The notes under the pieces were generated by a model. The model was not told the origin of the DNA. It was given only the letters and a program-made list of their open reading frames with translations, and did not search any database. From positions 16,556,153-16,620,152 of the forward strand of contig CM026422.1 of assembly GCA_014871385.1 (NCBI GenBank): 64,000 nucleotides of DNA. Direction: 5' to 3'. Of this stretch, positions 33,034 to 45,741 are shown in pieces. A program made the translations under genes and the position numbers. How positions within the stretch are numbered: the stretch's first letter is position 1; each line of letters opens with the position of its first letter. The DNA is from Ceratodon purpureus. Its lineage: Eukaryota > Streptophyta > Bryopsida > Pseudoditrichales > Ditrichaceae.

Positions 33034-36000
33034 AACCTTCTTTTGTGCTTTTTTAGTCAGGACTCAGGTGAGGTGTGATGTTCAGACTTATGTTTTTTCA
33101 CTGTGATATTGTGTAAAAGCTTTTGGAACGTGTAGGTGCTAGAGTTGTGGGAAAATAGTGTGGCAAAATTTGTTCTACTTTTGATAGTATCCAACTGCAT
33201 GAGTATCATTTGAGGTAGATATCAATGTGTATTTATCTTTATTGCATCAAACTTTTGATGAAAGTCAATGTGTGTTTAATAGTTTGACATTGTAGGTGCA
33301 AATATCTCATGTGTATTCAACTATGTGACATCAGAGTCTTTTTGGTACTAGTAAATGTACTTCAACTTCATGTCCAGGGAGGACTCTATCTCTTTGAGAA
33401 GCCGACTTAAATTTTTGTGTTTTTTCTTAACTACCTTGTGCAAATGTCCATACCTCAAAATAAATTAGGCTGCCCAAAAGAATTGCAATCAGAATATGAT
33501 CTCAAAGAATTTTAGGAGTTAGCGATGTCAGAATGACATCAGCATATGGACACTCCAGCATAGCCTCACTTCAAGTGGCAACTCTCTCTCTCTTCATACT
33601 CAGGGCTCAGTTGTTGTTGTCGGATCAGTGTAATTTAGTGCTACGAGCGGTTTTCGGAGGGGCAGGGTTGATGAGCCCTTAATTTAGGTGTCCTTCTAGT
33701 CTAATTCGGAGGCGCAGGCCCCATTTTTGAAATAAAATTTACCAAAAATAACCTTGGGGGGTCCAAATTGAAAATTTCACTGAGGGTTTTGGAAGAAAAA
33801 AAGCCAACCAATGGGAGTGGCTCCTAAAAAAGCTCGTAGCACAAAAATACAGGGATCCGTTGTTGTCTACTTTCCCCATCAAACTCAGTGCAAAACAGAT
33901 GGATCGTGGACCTGCTCCTGAGGACGTCATGTAATTTTCAATGGTAGAAGTTAGTCAATGTCATCTGGTCAAGAATGATACATCACATTTTCCAAGTCAT
34001 GCAAACTTTCTCCAACAGATGAATTTATGAAAAGTAACCATTTATTGGCCTACTATGCTGATCAGCATTGTGTTGGGCAGAAGGATCAGCATCATGAAAG
34101 GTTATTTGTTGTTGTCCACTTTCCCCATAAAAAATCAGCGCAGAACAGATGGAGTTGCATCTTTGTATTGACTCTGGAAGCTATTCTAACAGCTCCATCT
34201 AAGGTCAGCTTCACACGAACATTCATCTAGGAGAAATAGGCAAGGCTTCAACAATGAAATGAGGGTGCCAATACAAATTTTTGAGCACTTCAAAATGACC
34301 ATATAATATCTCCTCACAAATTGGCTAGTTCCAACACTGAAAGTACACAGTGTCAAAAGCATCAAGTACCTTGTGATGAGAGACTCAGTCATCTTTGCGA
34401 ACTCATGTGAAATCCTTTGTAAACTAAAATGAAAGAAAATAAAATCAAGACATAAATGAAAAGAAATATCTGAACCTATCACTTGTGCCTCAACACTATT
34501 CTAGGAGTGATACCGCCTTTGATGAGTGACTAAGCTCGGGAAACCAATCTTCTTGTGGAAGCATACATGGTGTAGTCAACAAGTTCAAAACTTAAAGGTA
34601 TGTTTCCACCTAGTCTTAGAGGTGGTCTTACAAGGGGGTCTTTCATCCTTTAAAAAGTGTATGTTCCCACCTACATTCTTTGGTAATTACCGATCCTTCA
34701 TGGATGTACACATTGCACACTTTTAAGAATGAATATTAGCTAACGTTTAGGAGGACAAAAAATATTTGAGCAATAGTAGACAATTGTTAAGGGAGCACCA
34801 AAATAGAAAATATTCCCTAGTTTTGAACACTAAAGAACGGTCTTAGCTAATGTGGCACTTGAGGGGCCATTATGTAATCCCCTTACTGTTGCTAACACCT
34901 TTCCAAATCTCACCTTTCCTACAAAAAAAGGTATTTTTCCAAAATTGTGAGGTGTTATATTTTTATACATGGTCTTTGCAAAGACCAAGTGGGAACAAGC
35001 TATAAGTATTATATCTCAATGTCTCTTCCATTAACCTACCCCTGAAGAATATGATTGAGCCATATTCATTAGCTTTCAAAGCTAAGTATTTCTCCCGTCC
35101 GTCTTTTTATACTTGATGTGACAATTGCCAAACATATGAAACAACTCCCTTGACATGCTTTGACAACATTTGAATATTTAGAAATGTAAACATCAATAAG
35201 TAAGTCAAAATATGACTTATCTAACTCCTTTTGTGTCTCTTGATTCTTCTCATTAGAAGACATGTCAAACGTCATTCTCAATAGCAAGGTGCGACATGTG
35301 GCAAAGATCCTTTTGGTCAGAATGAGCAAGCAAATCCATCTTGTCTTAACATTCTATAGAATCTTGTTTCCAATAATTTCCATAACCATGGTCCATCGCA
35401 ATTTTTTGCAGCTCACCATGGTAGTCATGGATCTTTCCAACATAATCATAAACTAACTTCATAGTATGGTCTTTTTGCAAAGCCACCATGAAGAAGCCGC
35501 ACAACTTCTTCATTGCCATATCAATCTTATAAAAATAGAAGTATAAGCCAATTACTAAAGCTGCCTAGCTACCATAATTTTTTTTAATTAGACCGCCTTA
35601 ATTACTTCACAAGATGTTGCCACTATCAGCTTTAGATGTCTTTGACACATGAAAAATACACCTAACACACAACCACCAAAATGTCATTAAGAATTTAAGC
35701 CCCACACAATAAGCCCTTGCAACTCAAACCTTATTCCAACACCATGTGACATGTGACTCCTCTTTTTGCCAATTTGAGAACCCAACATCATCACACTTTA
35801 GGTGCTTCCTTTGCAACATCATAAACTTGCAACTATTTGTGCTTGTGGCGACAATCATAATAGAAGTAAAGTAAGACGGAGTCACATAGTTGAATATATT
35901 TATCTCTTTTGTCTACTATTGTACACTTCCCCAAAGAGAAAACACCACAAGTAGAAAGTGAAATCGGATGCACTATCTTTGACTAAATTTGCCATTTTGA

Positions 36001-36787
36001 GTCATTGCAAGGTGTCGAGGAACATAAACAATATTTTGTAATACTTAGTCACTATTTAGCTAGTGCTAGTAAGCATTATGACATTCCCAAAGTTGGTCTT
36101 AATTATGGTAGTGAAGCTTATGCTTGATTGAAGTAAGTCCCCGAGTGGTATACAAGGTTGGTTGGAAACTTACAAGGAGTTTTATCCTGAGATTGCAGTA
36201 AAGTTTGAATGTTGGAATACATGTTGTGAGGTTCATCGATATCTAAATATATATCTCAATCAAGGTGATGTATTTGGTTCCATGATCAGCCAGTCGTCCG
36301 AGAAAACTGCGAAATAACTATCTCCGGAAGGTTGTATGTTATAGCTTCTGTAACTTTGAACTCACATTTAGTACTGTAAACAAGAACAACTCCTGGTTCT
36401 GCAGGAAGTAACATACAAGTGCAAGAATTGGAATATAGCAATCACTCCAAACTTGACACTAACGTATGTAGCAGTACAAATCATGTTTGAATCCCCAACT
36501 AAGCAATACACATCATAAAAAGGTAGAAGCTTCGATTTACAAAAACAACTTTCGTTATACAGCTTTACATATGTAGTAACTTTAGGCTATGCTTAAAGAT
36601 ACATCATTGTCATAAGCTGCCAATGTATGTCAACCACATGCAACACAAAAGAGTAGCTACACAGCAAGTGTAGATATTCTTCTCCTTAGGACCACAATCT
36701 AACCAACAAACTGTACACAACTTCTCTACTGAGAAAACAAAACGCAAATTTCAATTACAAGGGTGAAGTAGAAAGTTTTCAGCAGGC
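33034..36787. other. Gene-free interval with decayed repeats
   Basis: 3.75 kb with no confident gene. Two imperfect direct copies of a ~45-bp segment (GTTGTTGTCTACTTTCCCC ... ACAGATGGA) lie at 33860-33903 and 34108-34153. The minus-strand frames at about 34860-36060 are long but interrupted and I could not assign them. They may be remnants of an old DNA transposon. Confidence 0.45.
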
Positions 36788-38729
36788 CTACTTTCCGCCA
36801 GCAAGATTCCCTATGGCACGGTTATCATAGGCTTCCACCTTTTCTCCTCCAATCCCCTTCCCAGCAACTACTGTCATTGCCTTGGCTACCGAAGTAACGC
36901 CTATGGCTGCTCGTCCACCAGTAAGGAAATTCAGGGGCTTGTGTATCGCGACCCCAATTGACTCCGCAAGTCTTGGCTTCTCCCTCTTATCGCCATCATA
37001 GACAAGAAGTCCAGGTCGGAAGATTGACAATTTTGCAAACCCTAACTCAGTGATATGCTGCTCCAACAGCCCCTTTGTCTTGGGGTACAGCATGGAAGAG
37101 GTGGCGGAAGCGCCTCCACTGGACAGGAGACAAAAATGGAGGGGCTTTGAGGGGTTCGCCTCCTTGAACAAACGGGCAACATGGAGTGGAATGTCGTGGT
37201 CTATCTTGATGAACTGCTCAGGGGTTCCAGCATCTTTTGCTGTTGTCCCCATAGTATTGAACCCCACATCAAGATTCTCAAGCAACGACTTGTGTTCATC
37301 GATCTTGTCGAAGTCCACAACATGTTGATCGAGTTTCTCCTTGCCAGGACCGTCGTAGGCCACCACTCGCCTGCCCATGGTCACGATCCGGCTGAACTGC
37401 TCTGACTGTGCGAGCTCCGCTACAAGCTTTTTGCCCACCATCCCTGAAATCCAACCCTCCCAACCTGTTCAGTCGAGTGCAAACGCATCTTGAAACTTTT
37501 CAAGTCTTGAGATAGATAGCAATCAACTTTTGATTGTCGTGAATCACTGCCTAGAATAAAACATTGAAAAGATAGTTTGTCTGTAAAACTGATAATCGAA
37601 GGTCTTGGTGCATTCACATGCCATGAAACGATCAAATACCAGTAACTGCGGAAGAAGATATTCTGAATAGTTCTTTTGAGCTAGGCAAGTAGAGACACAG
37701 AACTACACAACAACGATGGCGACCTTGTAGATCCAGTGTCAACTCTGAAGTAAGGCAAAAGCAGAATATCACGAGGAGCAACTACTACAGAAGTGAACGT
37801 TCATGGGAGAGAGAGGATCTATTATGAGAAAGAAACGGTTTCATTTAACATCTGAAGTGGAACACATTTGAATTATATGTAGATTCCATTGGTTTTGTGT
37901 TAGTGACCAAAGGCGCAACATGTACTCCACTCAGGTGGGTCAAACATCGGTGCTTTAAGTATGTGCTCCAAACGTGATTGAGGTAACGAAGAAGCTGAGG
38001 TTACAGATGACATGGTAACGTTATCCAAACTGCGGGTAGGTCTGGTTGGATTCCACAGTGAGAACAGTGAATTTGAATGTGCGTTGCAAATACACTACAT
38101 GAATCTTAGCATTCTGCGATCATCAAAGCATTCTAGGATCTCATTCAAAGCTTACGAGGATCCTCAAAGCTTACTCTGGATGTCATATTGTCACCTTGAG
38201 TAATTTAGCCGTTTTGAGACCATCAAGCTCTTAGATTTGGTATATTTGCAACTCACATTCAAATTCACTGTCCTCGCTGTGGAACCCAACCTTCAACCTA
38301 ACCTTAATTTAAGATAACTATGGGATGAGAGAGTGGGTAAGATTACAAATAATTCTAATATCACCAAAGTATGTATCATAGTGAAAAACTACACTCCCTA
38401 CCCATCTCTCACTTAAACCTATCAAGGAAATATTTCACACGATGTTATGTTCGTTATCTCGTGCGCCACAACATGATTGATGTACTATCGCTAAGTTTGA
38501 AAACACTATGGCAATCAGATCTCTGAGAGAACGTAGAAGAAGTGGAGTCCAAGAGCATCGTGGCCCACATTAATACTCTTAAGTGAACAGTACAACCGTC
38601 GAAGACCACAGGACTCTACAGTACATCGTCAATTGTCCTTGAATCGCTGCAAAACCAAAACATACCTGTGCCGCCGATGACGAAAGCGGCCATAGTGGGC
38701 ACAGCTGAAGCTTGCTCCGTTGTTGTCAT
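36788..38729 (-). CDS. HTATIP2/TIP30-like NAD(P)-binding oxidoreductase
   Basis: Model complement(join(36788..37443,38666..38729)), 239 aa, close to the ~242 aa of human HTATIP2. The single 1,222-bp intron is GT-AG and splits the nucleotide-binding loop: exon 1 ends FVIGGTG and exon 2 continues MVGKKL, giving GGTGMVG at 19-25. Further matches to the atypical short-chain dehydrogenase family are VTMGRR (41-46), the VGFNTMGTT strand, LLSSGGA (127-133), YPKTK (Y141, K145) as the YxxxK active pair, and SIFRPGLLVYDG. In plants the family is usually annotated as an uncharacterised HTATIP2-type oxidoreductase; its substrate is not known. ATG 38729 was chosen because it gives the family's usual N-terminal length. 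No breaks. Confidence 0.88.
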
Positions 38730-39981
38730 AACCCCTCCTTTATCCTCCACGCCACAAAACCCTAACCCCCTGAACTCCCCGTCGCCTGCATCAACAAACC
38801 ACACAGAACCCAAATCAACTAAACAACTCAAACAAAAGACCAACCCATCCCCCTACCCTCAACCTGCAAATCCACGCTCTCAATGCCAACAAGACACATC
38901 CCACATCCAAAACTATCAAAACAACACAAAATCCCACATCCACAAGAATGCAGAAACCTAACCACAGCTCTCAAGGGTGTCCGCATCAGAGATCGCCACC
39001 ATAACACCAACCCAAACCAGCACCCATTGCCAAACTCCCAACCCCATGCCAATCTCCAAAACTATCAAATTTGAACTCAAATCCAAAAAAATAAAAAAAA
39101 TCCAACAGAATTCACGCTAAGCTCCTAAACTCATAAAACTTTCTCCTGAAGGTAAATGAGATGCATCCCACTAACAAGATCTGCACAGGATGTGTGCAGA
39201 TTGTTCAACACCCTAACTTAGTGCATGAAGTGATAGACTGAGGATATGAGAATGCGAAGATGACAATGGGCATGCATCATCAGTACAGTCATCAATCAGA
39301 TCTGTGGAATGTTGTAAATTATGAGAGAGTTTGCATGTGTCATACCTGGTGTGGGAGAGGGAGAGCAAGCTTGGATCTGGTTGAAGGTGTGTTTGGAGCT
39401 CCGTAGGTGTTTGTTTGTTTGTGTGATTGTTGGCCGGTGTTTTTGGTGCAGAAAGGACAGAAGGAAGTGTTTTTGGAGGGTTCAAAGTTGGTGGAGGTGG
39501 AGTGGGAATGAGGTTGGCCAAGCCCATACTGTACTGAATAGCCTGGAAATGTTTGAGAAGGATTGTTTCTCACTGAGTGAGAGCATAGCTCTTTTTGCCC
39601 CGCCAACCTCAAAATCCCAGGGGTAGTTGGCGTTCAAGCTCCCCACCCGGCCATAAATGGACCCCACCAACGCATAAATCCATGGCGCCACACCCCTCTA
39701 AATCTAACTTCCCGGAATAGTTTCAAGGGCCTTGCGGCTCGTTTTCTCTCCCTTCAAACCTTCCAAAGTAGCATCTTTGTAGTTCGTTATGGCCGGAAGG
39801 TCAGCTTTTGAGTCAAAGATTATTTTTAATCACAAGTGTCAAAGTGGTCACGGTTTGAATAAAGGCAAACAAGGGATTTGTTCATGAGGAATTACCAAAA
39901 GCATTGTTAAATTCTAAATTTTGTAATAAAAATTCCAAAGTTTTGAGCAAAATATTTGAAGCACCTCAAAATAATTGAAAG
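38730..39981. other. 5' flank of the HTATIP2-like gene
   Basis: About 1.25 kb. The frames over 39213-39691 on both strands are Pro/Ser- or Leu/Trp-rich without family resemblance and are not called as genes. The region near 38760-39060 is C/A-rich on the plus strand, possibly 5' UTR or promoter of the neighbouring gene. Confidence 0.4.
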
Positions 39982-40140
39982 TTTGAAAATTATAAATGGA
40001 AGATTAAAAATCATAAATAGATTCAGTTCAAAAAATCATAAATGGAAGATCAAAAATCATAAATGGACGATCGAAAATCATAAATGGAAGATCAAAAATC
40101 ACAAATGGAAGATTGAAAATCATAAATGGAAAGTTAAAAT
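39982..40140. repeat. 21-bp tandem array 1
   Basis: About seven copies of a unit near ATCAAAAATCATAAATGGAAG at a 21-bp step, with one interruption (ATTCAGTTC) at 40021-40029. Confidence 0.85.
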
Positions 40141-40190
40141 TTAAAAATAGATATTTGGTAAGATAAACGAGATATCTAAAGATGATTTTT

Positions 40191-40305
40191 GAAAATCCAA
40201 AAATGAAAATTAAAGATCCAAAAATGAAAATTGAAGATTCAAAAATGAAAACTAAAGATCCAAAAATGAAAATTGAAGATCCATAAAGGAAAGTTGAAGA
40301 TCCAA
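40191..40305. repeat. 21-bp tandem array 2
   Basis: Five to six copies of ATCCAAAAATGAAAATTGAAG at the same 21-bp step, 50 bp after array 1. The two units share length, an AT-rich body and the ending GAAG, so they probably have a common origin. Confidence 0.85.
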
Positions 40306-41739
40306 ATATATTATTGAAGTCTAAAGCCTCATGGTTCTTCAAAGGAGTGCCCTGAAAAAATAAATTCAATTGAATTTTTTAATCCAGGGTAGCCCGAGAA
40401 AAAAACTAGAAGAATGGTTCAAGTTTAATCAATGCCTTGTGATTTGTACCAAGGGAATAGACTTGGACAACGTGCAATAAACTGGATTTTAGAGTTTTAG
40501 GGTGGGGCACTATACTCCCTCCCCTCTATAAACCCCTTCGACAGTTCCTCCATTATCTAGATCAAGGGGCTATTTGAAGGGATTGCAGTAGAGATGCTTC
40601 AACATACCAAAAACCCTAGCAGCTTCGGTCACCAAATATATTAGCCCTATATAATCTTCAGGAATATTTGGCTGGAATTTCAGCTCTTGGAGTGGTTAAA
40701 AGGAGGGGGCATCTTTGTAACCAACATCTTTAGCCAATTGAAATCTTAGCCAATATTTTTGGAGATTATGGTAGAGACACCTAAAACCAACCACTTAAGA
40801 GAATTAGCATACATAATTGAGGTGTATTGTTGCAAGATTATTTTTTCAAATTTTTTGAACCAATATGCAAGTAATCGTGAATTTTTGAACCAAAAAGTGT
40901 TCTGAAACTAGTAACCAACCATTAGGCTCAGAAGAAATCGTGAATGGAAATCGGTTAAGAACCTTAGTTAAGTTTTTCCATAACTAATTAAACTGTGAAC
41001 CACAAGTCAAACCAATTAGTATTCCAAAAAATGGTAGGTCGAGGCATCAAACCTGTGCGTTCCCAACCCTTGTGAACAGTCCAAGTATCGACCCCAAGTC
41101 CATGCAATCCCTACCCTCTTCGTGACATGGTCATCCCTAAAAAACAAAACTCCCGCGCGTTCTCAACGGTCATTCTCCTAAGGAGACGGAAGTGGTGATG
41201 CTCCTCGTTTGCAAGATCTTCTTCCTGCATGTTTCAGTAGTTGCCTTGCTCTTGCTTGTCCGATCATACGCTGCCTCTGTCAATTGAATGCCACTGCTGG
41301 TTTGAACGTTGTGCATGCAGAGGGATTGCCAAGTGTCTGCCAAGTTTGACATTGGACCGTGAGGAAGAGGAGGGTTGCGCGTTCGGCAACGTCGGACACA
41401 GGCGGATTGGAAGACCTTTTGCTCAAAATTGTTGCATGTGTCGGTAGAGGGGATCTAGTGGTGGCGAGTGCAACACAAATGATACAAGAGTGGCAAATCC
41501 TGGGACGGACGGATTGGAATCCTTCAGTTGTACGTTCCAAGCAGCAAAATTGCTACTCCTTCCTTCAGATTAGGAGTCCGTTGACTTGCATTGCAATTGC
41601 GGCCTTATGGTTTGCCGCTCTTCTGCCGTCTGCGTAGTCCTCAAATATTGGCAAAGAGCCCATTCCCTTGCAAGGGTGAGTTCCATTGCTGCTGTATGCG
41701 CTTTACAGGTCCGCTCCTTCCAAGCTTGAAGAGCTCGTT
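40306..41739. other. Gene-free interval
   Basis: No supported gene. A lone end of family B type (GGTAGAGACACCTAAAACC) is visible at about 40766-40784 without a clear partner. From about 41200 the sequence may be the decayed 3' end of the transposase pseudogene that follows. Confidence 0.4.
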
Positions 41740-44720
41740 TGGCCTTCTGTCATTGCGTGTCTTCTTATTTAGCAAGGCTTTGCGGCTTTGAGAGATGTAG
41801 CCTCCGCAGCTCAAGCTGCCTTTACCGCACGGGTTTCTTCACGTTGTGCCGCCTTTTGTGCGCAAGCCTTTGCGACCTGGGCTACTCATGCTTCCTTTGC
41901 CCGTCGCTCTTCCTAGCGTTCAATTTCCTTCCTTTTCTTGTGCTCCTCATTTTCAACCCTTGCTTCCTCTTTTTGTCTTGCGGCCGCTGCTTTGGCTTCT
42001 TTCATTTGCCCTACATCGTAAATATACTACACAGACGTGAGCAAGATTGACTTGCTGAAGTCGAGTATTGGATCTTGTGTCTATGGACTAACTCTTATTG
42101 CAATGGTTGGCAGAATTAGAAATTGCATAATCGAGCCCCCATCATTAGCGTTTTGCTCCAAACCAACAACCTCCTCCGCAATTGTAGTGTCACTGGGGTC
42201 TTTCTTGACAAAAAAATGGACGGCAATGGAGTTAGGGACCTCAGCAAGCTCAGCCTTGATGTGGCAGTCTGTACCTCTAGTATGTTCCCCTCTTCAGGCT
42301 CATTGTCCTATAACTCTCCTCTTGCACAGTCTTGGTCAATTCTCGCAATTACTGGTTCTTGACTCGCTTCTGACATGCTTTCTCTCTACTGCGGCTGCTA
42401 CACTTTGGTGTACCGCTAGGTCTTACATGGACGCATGTGCTCCTGTACCGCATTGAAATTCTAGAGAAGAATTCTAGTAGCACTAAATCTCTTCTTGATG
42501 TTGTTAGGAGTTAGAGCTCTCCTTAGAGCTAGTGACACCCCTTTAACTAAAGTATCTTTAGAGTTTGCTTCGTTGAAGTGATTGCTACTCCGGAAGTCAT
42601 GGTACTCTCTAAAATATTGCTTGAATGACTTGACATTAGGGGAAATTTGGGGTCTCTAAAAGGCCTTTGGGTTTCCCTCGTGCCTAAAATTTTAGTGAAA
42701 CTTGTGCACTTTATCTGTTGGCACCAATGGTGCCATGTTTCTGTCAACATTAAATTTTGTCAGTCAAGCCAATTGTTGCCGGCGACGGCGTGTGCCACTG
42801 CTGTCAACGCAGTCAACAATGCCAAAAGTAATGACGTTGTCAATACTATAGCTCTTGATGCTATCAGCAGGCAAGATATCGACCATTGGGATTACATAGA
42901 GAGGCATGTGTAGGCAGTAAGTTCACCTACCTCGGGCTGTCTTATAAGGCCTTTAGGGGACCCCACATTTCTCCTAATGCAACTCCCACATCTAACGGTT
43001 GAAGTGCTTGTGACGTGTGTGCAGGAAGAGTTAACAAATCCAAGCCGACAGCGCTTTCCTCCATAACAACATCTAAGATGACATGACTATTATGTCCATC
43101 TAAAATAAACAAGTGGCAATTTTTATGAAGAAATACCGTAATATCTTTTCACACTCAGAATGAATTGTGATGTCGACGCCGAGAAAAGGTAAGATGTCAT
43201 CCATGCTCTTTGGTGCATAGCTATTGTAGCTCCAGCCTCACATTTCTCTATGTAGTTCTGGCGGAAATGCCTAAGTTAGAAAATGTAAAAGGCTGAAATA
43301 ACAGATTCAGATGCATTGATGCACACTAAGATAGATAACCATTCTCTTTGATTTGGCATGATGCTGTTAACTCGACGTGTCCCTATTCTAAGTTCTAACA
43401 ATGACAATTGCCCCACCATTCCTCTCACCATGAGTCCGAGATTCATCGTAGTTCCATATCTTGTCAAGTGTATGTTTGTCCAAATCATAGAGTTGCTGCA
43501 GATTCTCATAAAAACTTCAGACATTCTCCTTGCATGGACCATTTGCATGTGCTAATTCAAGTGCTTGTGAAACTCACAGCGTCAATTTTGAGTGTCTCCG
43601 CTTCCACCTGCGCATCCACCCATTGCTTGGGATCCCATTCCAGAAGGGTGTCGACCTCGACTACGTTATTTTGTAGACCTTCATTCATAGAGCTGTTGGT
43701 CTCAAGTCGTATCTTCTATCACACATCTTTATCAAATAGGTCACCAACACCTCCTCTTCAACAGGACTGAAGACGTTGGGCGGGCCCTTCTTTATGCTCC
43801 TACAAATTCCATAACACTGGGAGAGCACAATAAAGTGGACCACAAAGTGCAATATGTGATCACCGTAGAAGTGAATATGAAGTGTGCTATTTTTTAAAGC
43901 TCAAAGCTGATTTTGAGCATTTTGGTGTAGTTTTTGAGCATTTTAGTCACTTTCCAGGGTGTCGAAACATATCTTACACGCATCTTCATAAAAAGAACGT
44001 CCTCAATTGAAACTTAATTTGACCACTATTTCTAAATCATGAAAATGAACTTTTCTGAAGTCTTAATTTCTTTATTTGGCACCGTCTATTATCTTTAGAG
44101 GATGTTTTTTTCAATTTAAAAAACAATGTTCGGTGAAAAAAAAACCCCAAAAAGTTTCGCAGAAAACTGGGTCTCAATACCGTCCTTGCGGTACTTCTCG
44201 TCCGCCATAACTTTCATTTGAAGTAGTCATTGTCATTTCTACAACCGCAATTCACATACAGAGGGCACCATGGAATCAAAAGTGAATTCCGACAACATTT
44301 GGCAGATGTTCTTATCACTTTTTCAAATGACTGCATTCACTTTGTCGGACTTTAAGATTCTCGTACGGCATTGTAAAAGACGCGAATTCATATCATATTC
44401 TTCCACACTTTAGATAATCAAGTCTATTTTCTATACCCAAACTTCTTCCCATCATACCAACAACCAAGATGCCACTTTTTTAAGTCTTTGCAATAAGGGC
44501 TGAAATTGGCAATGAACTAAGCACTTTTGTAGTTGACTTTATTGTGCTTCCCCCCAACACCATTCCCAGAAACTTGAGTAAGGTATGATGTACATAATTG
44601 CAGCCCTCTTCATGCTCTATCTTTTGTCCACAACCACTAGAGCTTGCTGCAATTCTTCAATCTTGCGGCGTGCTCTAGCTGATGTTGTTCGCCTCTGTAA
44701 TCCCTTTAATCATTGCGTCC
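41740..44720 (-). pseudogene. Decayed pogo/jerky-type DDE transposase, interrupted
   Basis: Read on the minus strand from 44720. An N-terminal helix-turn-helix segment (KIEELQQALVVVD, then KRAAIMYIIPYSSF) stops at 44556, where the 737-bp TIR element is inserted. It resumes at 43815 with KKGPPNVFSPVEEEVLV. The DDE_1 core follows in pieces: IWNYDES near 43455, QREWLSILVCINAS near 43350, RQNYIEKCEAGAT near 43250, LLILDGHNSHV near 43095 and LTLPAHTSQALQPLDV near 43000. Downstream, at 42040-41740, lies an Ala/Glu/Lys-rich coiled coil (KEEARVENEEHKKRK) broken by several TAG/TGA codons. Frameshifts and stops throughout mean it cannot make a protein. The pattern matches CENP-B/jerky-like transposases of plants. 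The boundaries are approximate. Confidence 0.8.
43819..44555. mobile_element. TIR element family A, copy 1 (737 bp)
   Basis: It begins GGGAGAGCACAATAAAGT and ends ACTTTATTGTGCTTCCCCCC. It aligns over its length with the element at 60381-61118 (same length within 1 bp, about 80-85% identical by eye). It is flanked by AACACT and AACACC, a near-perfect 6-bp duplication. It splits the helix-turn-helix part of the DDE transposase pseudogene, so it arrived after that gene. It has no coding capacity for a transposase, so it is non-autonomous. Confidence 0.88.
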
Positions 44721-45200
44721 CCCGATTGACAGTCCCTACATCAAAGATGACATGACACTTGGCATAACTTTGTTAGTGTAGGAAACATGATCATAAATGT
44801 TGTTTTAAATGATCCTTTCAACTGAAAAGAACAAAAAAATTGCTGTCTATTTCAATGTCTTGTGTTCTGTTTATGTGTTAATTGTCAAGACTTACCCATT
44901 TGTTCATTCAAGGTTCATATACAGCAACGGTGAAAAATCTACAGCAGCAAAAGGGGAGTTTCATGTTGTCTCTCCCAAAGGCTGACTCTGTCCTTGATTT
45001 CTTGGCCATATGCGACGTCTAGCTGCAGTGTTTCTCGGTGTGTCGGAGCGCAAGCGCACTCGTGGCAAATTGAATGGTGACACAATGGATTGAGTGCTGC
45101 GGTAGATGAGCCCTTGGTTGGCTCTAAACTGCAGTGGTGTTGTAGCCACTAGAGGTCTACTCCTTGCCCCACCTTCTACATAGATAGATATATAGAAACA

Positions 45201-45240
45201 CCAGCCAATTGAATGGCTGGCGTGAATAAAGTGTCTGTTC
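45201..45240 (-). repeat. 40-bp hairpin motif shared with 56604-56642
   Basis: CCAGCC-loop-GGCTGG is followed by CGTGAATAAAGTGTCTGTTC on the plus strand. The same arrangement with a few changes occurs near the 5S-like sequence at 56.6 kb. It probably marks the 3' region of one repeat family read on the minus strand. Confidence 0.6.
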
Positions 45241-45343
45241 GTAAGGCTACTGACCCGGTGCCCATAGGACAGGGGGACAGTGAGACAAATGCCTTCTGCA
45301 TAACTTTGTCGCCTTGACCCCTTCTCCCGTCCGCCCATTGCTG

Positions 45344-45556
45344 CTAGAGAGCCTCGAGGTCGCTATACTTGACGACCTGCGTCCTGATAGGGGACTCGTC
45401 ATCTTGATTGCCTAAATTCTCTTCAGAATTCTTAGAGGAATCATAGGGCAATTCGGGGAAGCACTGTGGATCATCGTAGTGCAGGGAGAACACATCTTTA
45501 TTAAACAAACCATGATGGTTGCGGCGACTCGTACGACATGGGACCTCGTCCGCCAT
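45344..45556 (-). CDS. Possible small protein, 70 aa
   Basis: A short frame starting at an ATG (MADEVP) and ending YSDLEAL. It is acidic in the second half (NSEENLGNQDDE). Beyond the stop the frame degrades. Family unknown. It could be the first exon of a small gene, a remnant of a transposon gene, or chance. Kept only because the ATG context and composition look coding. Confidence 0.2.
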   Translation of the reverse strand: MADEVPCRTSRRNHHGLFNKDVFSLHYDDPQCFPELPYDSSKNSEENLGNQDDESPIRTQVVKYSDLEAL

Positions 45557-45726
45557 GACCAAAGCTAAAGGCTCAAATGTGCTTCTAGTAATTAGGATTT
45601 AGAGTACTATTGTTGACCAAATGTGAGACTGATTGTGAAATGATATTCATGGCTTGCAGTTCAAGCAAATTTCATAATGAAATTGTCAAGAAGTGTTGGC
45701 CAGTATTGTGTTATGGAACTACGTAG

Positions 45727-45741
45727 AAACTGTTAATTGAG
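45727..45741. repeat. LINE target-site duplication, left copy
   Basis: AAACTGTTAATTGAG, identical to 48855-48869 on the far side of the LINE poly-A tail. Confidence 0.92.

Larger units (their letters stand above)
44721..45726. other. Spacer between the transposase pseudogene and the LINE
   Basis: About 1 kb. It contains the hairpin motif at 45201-45240 and one short minus-strand frame listed separately. Nothing else is recognised. Confidence 0.4.

Noticed and set aside
34860-36060. Possible hAT-type transposase remnant on the minus strand
   Set aside because: Frames are broken and I could not place any diagnostic hAT or other transposase motif with confidence.
39213-39691. Pro/Ser-rich and Trp-rich frames near the HTATIP2-like gene
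   Set aside because: Low-complexity composition on both strands, no motif, likely chance frames in promoter-proximal DNA.
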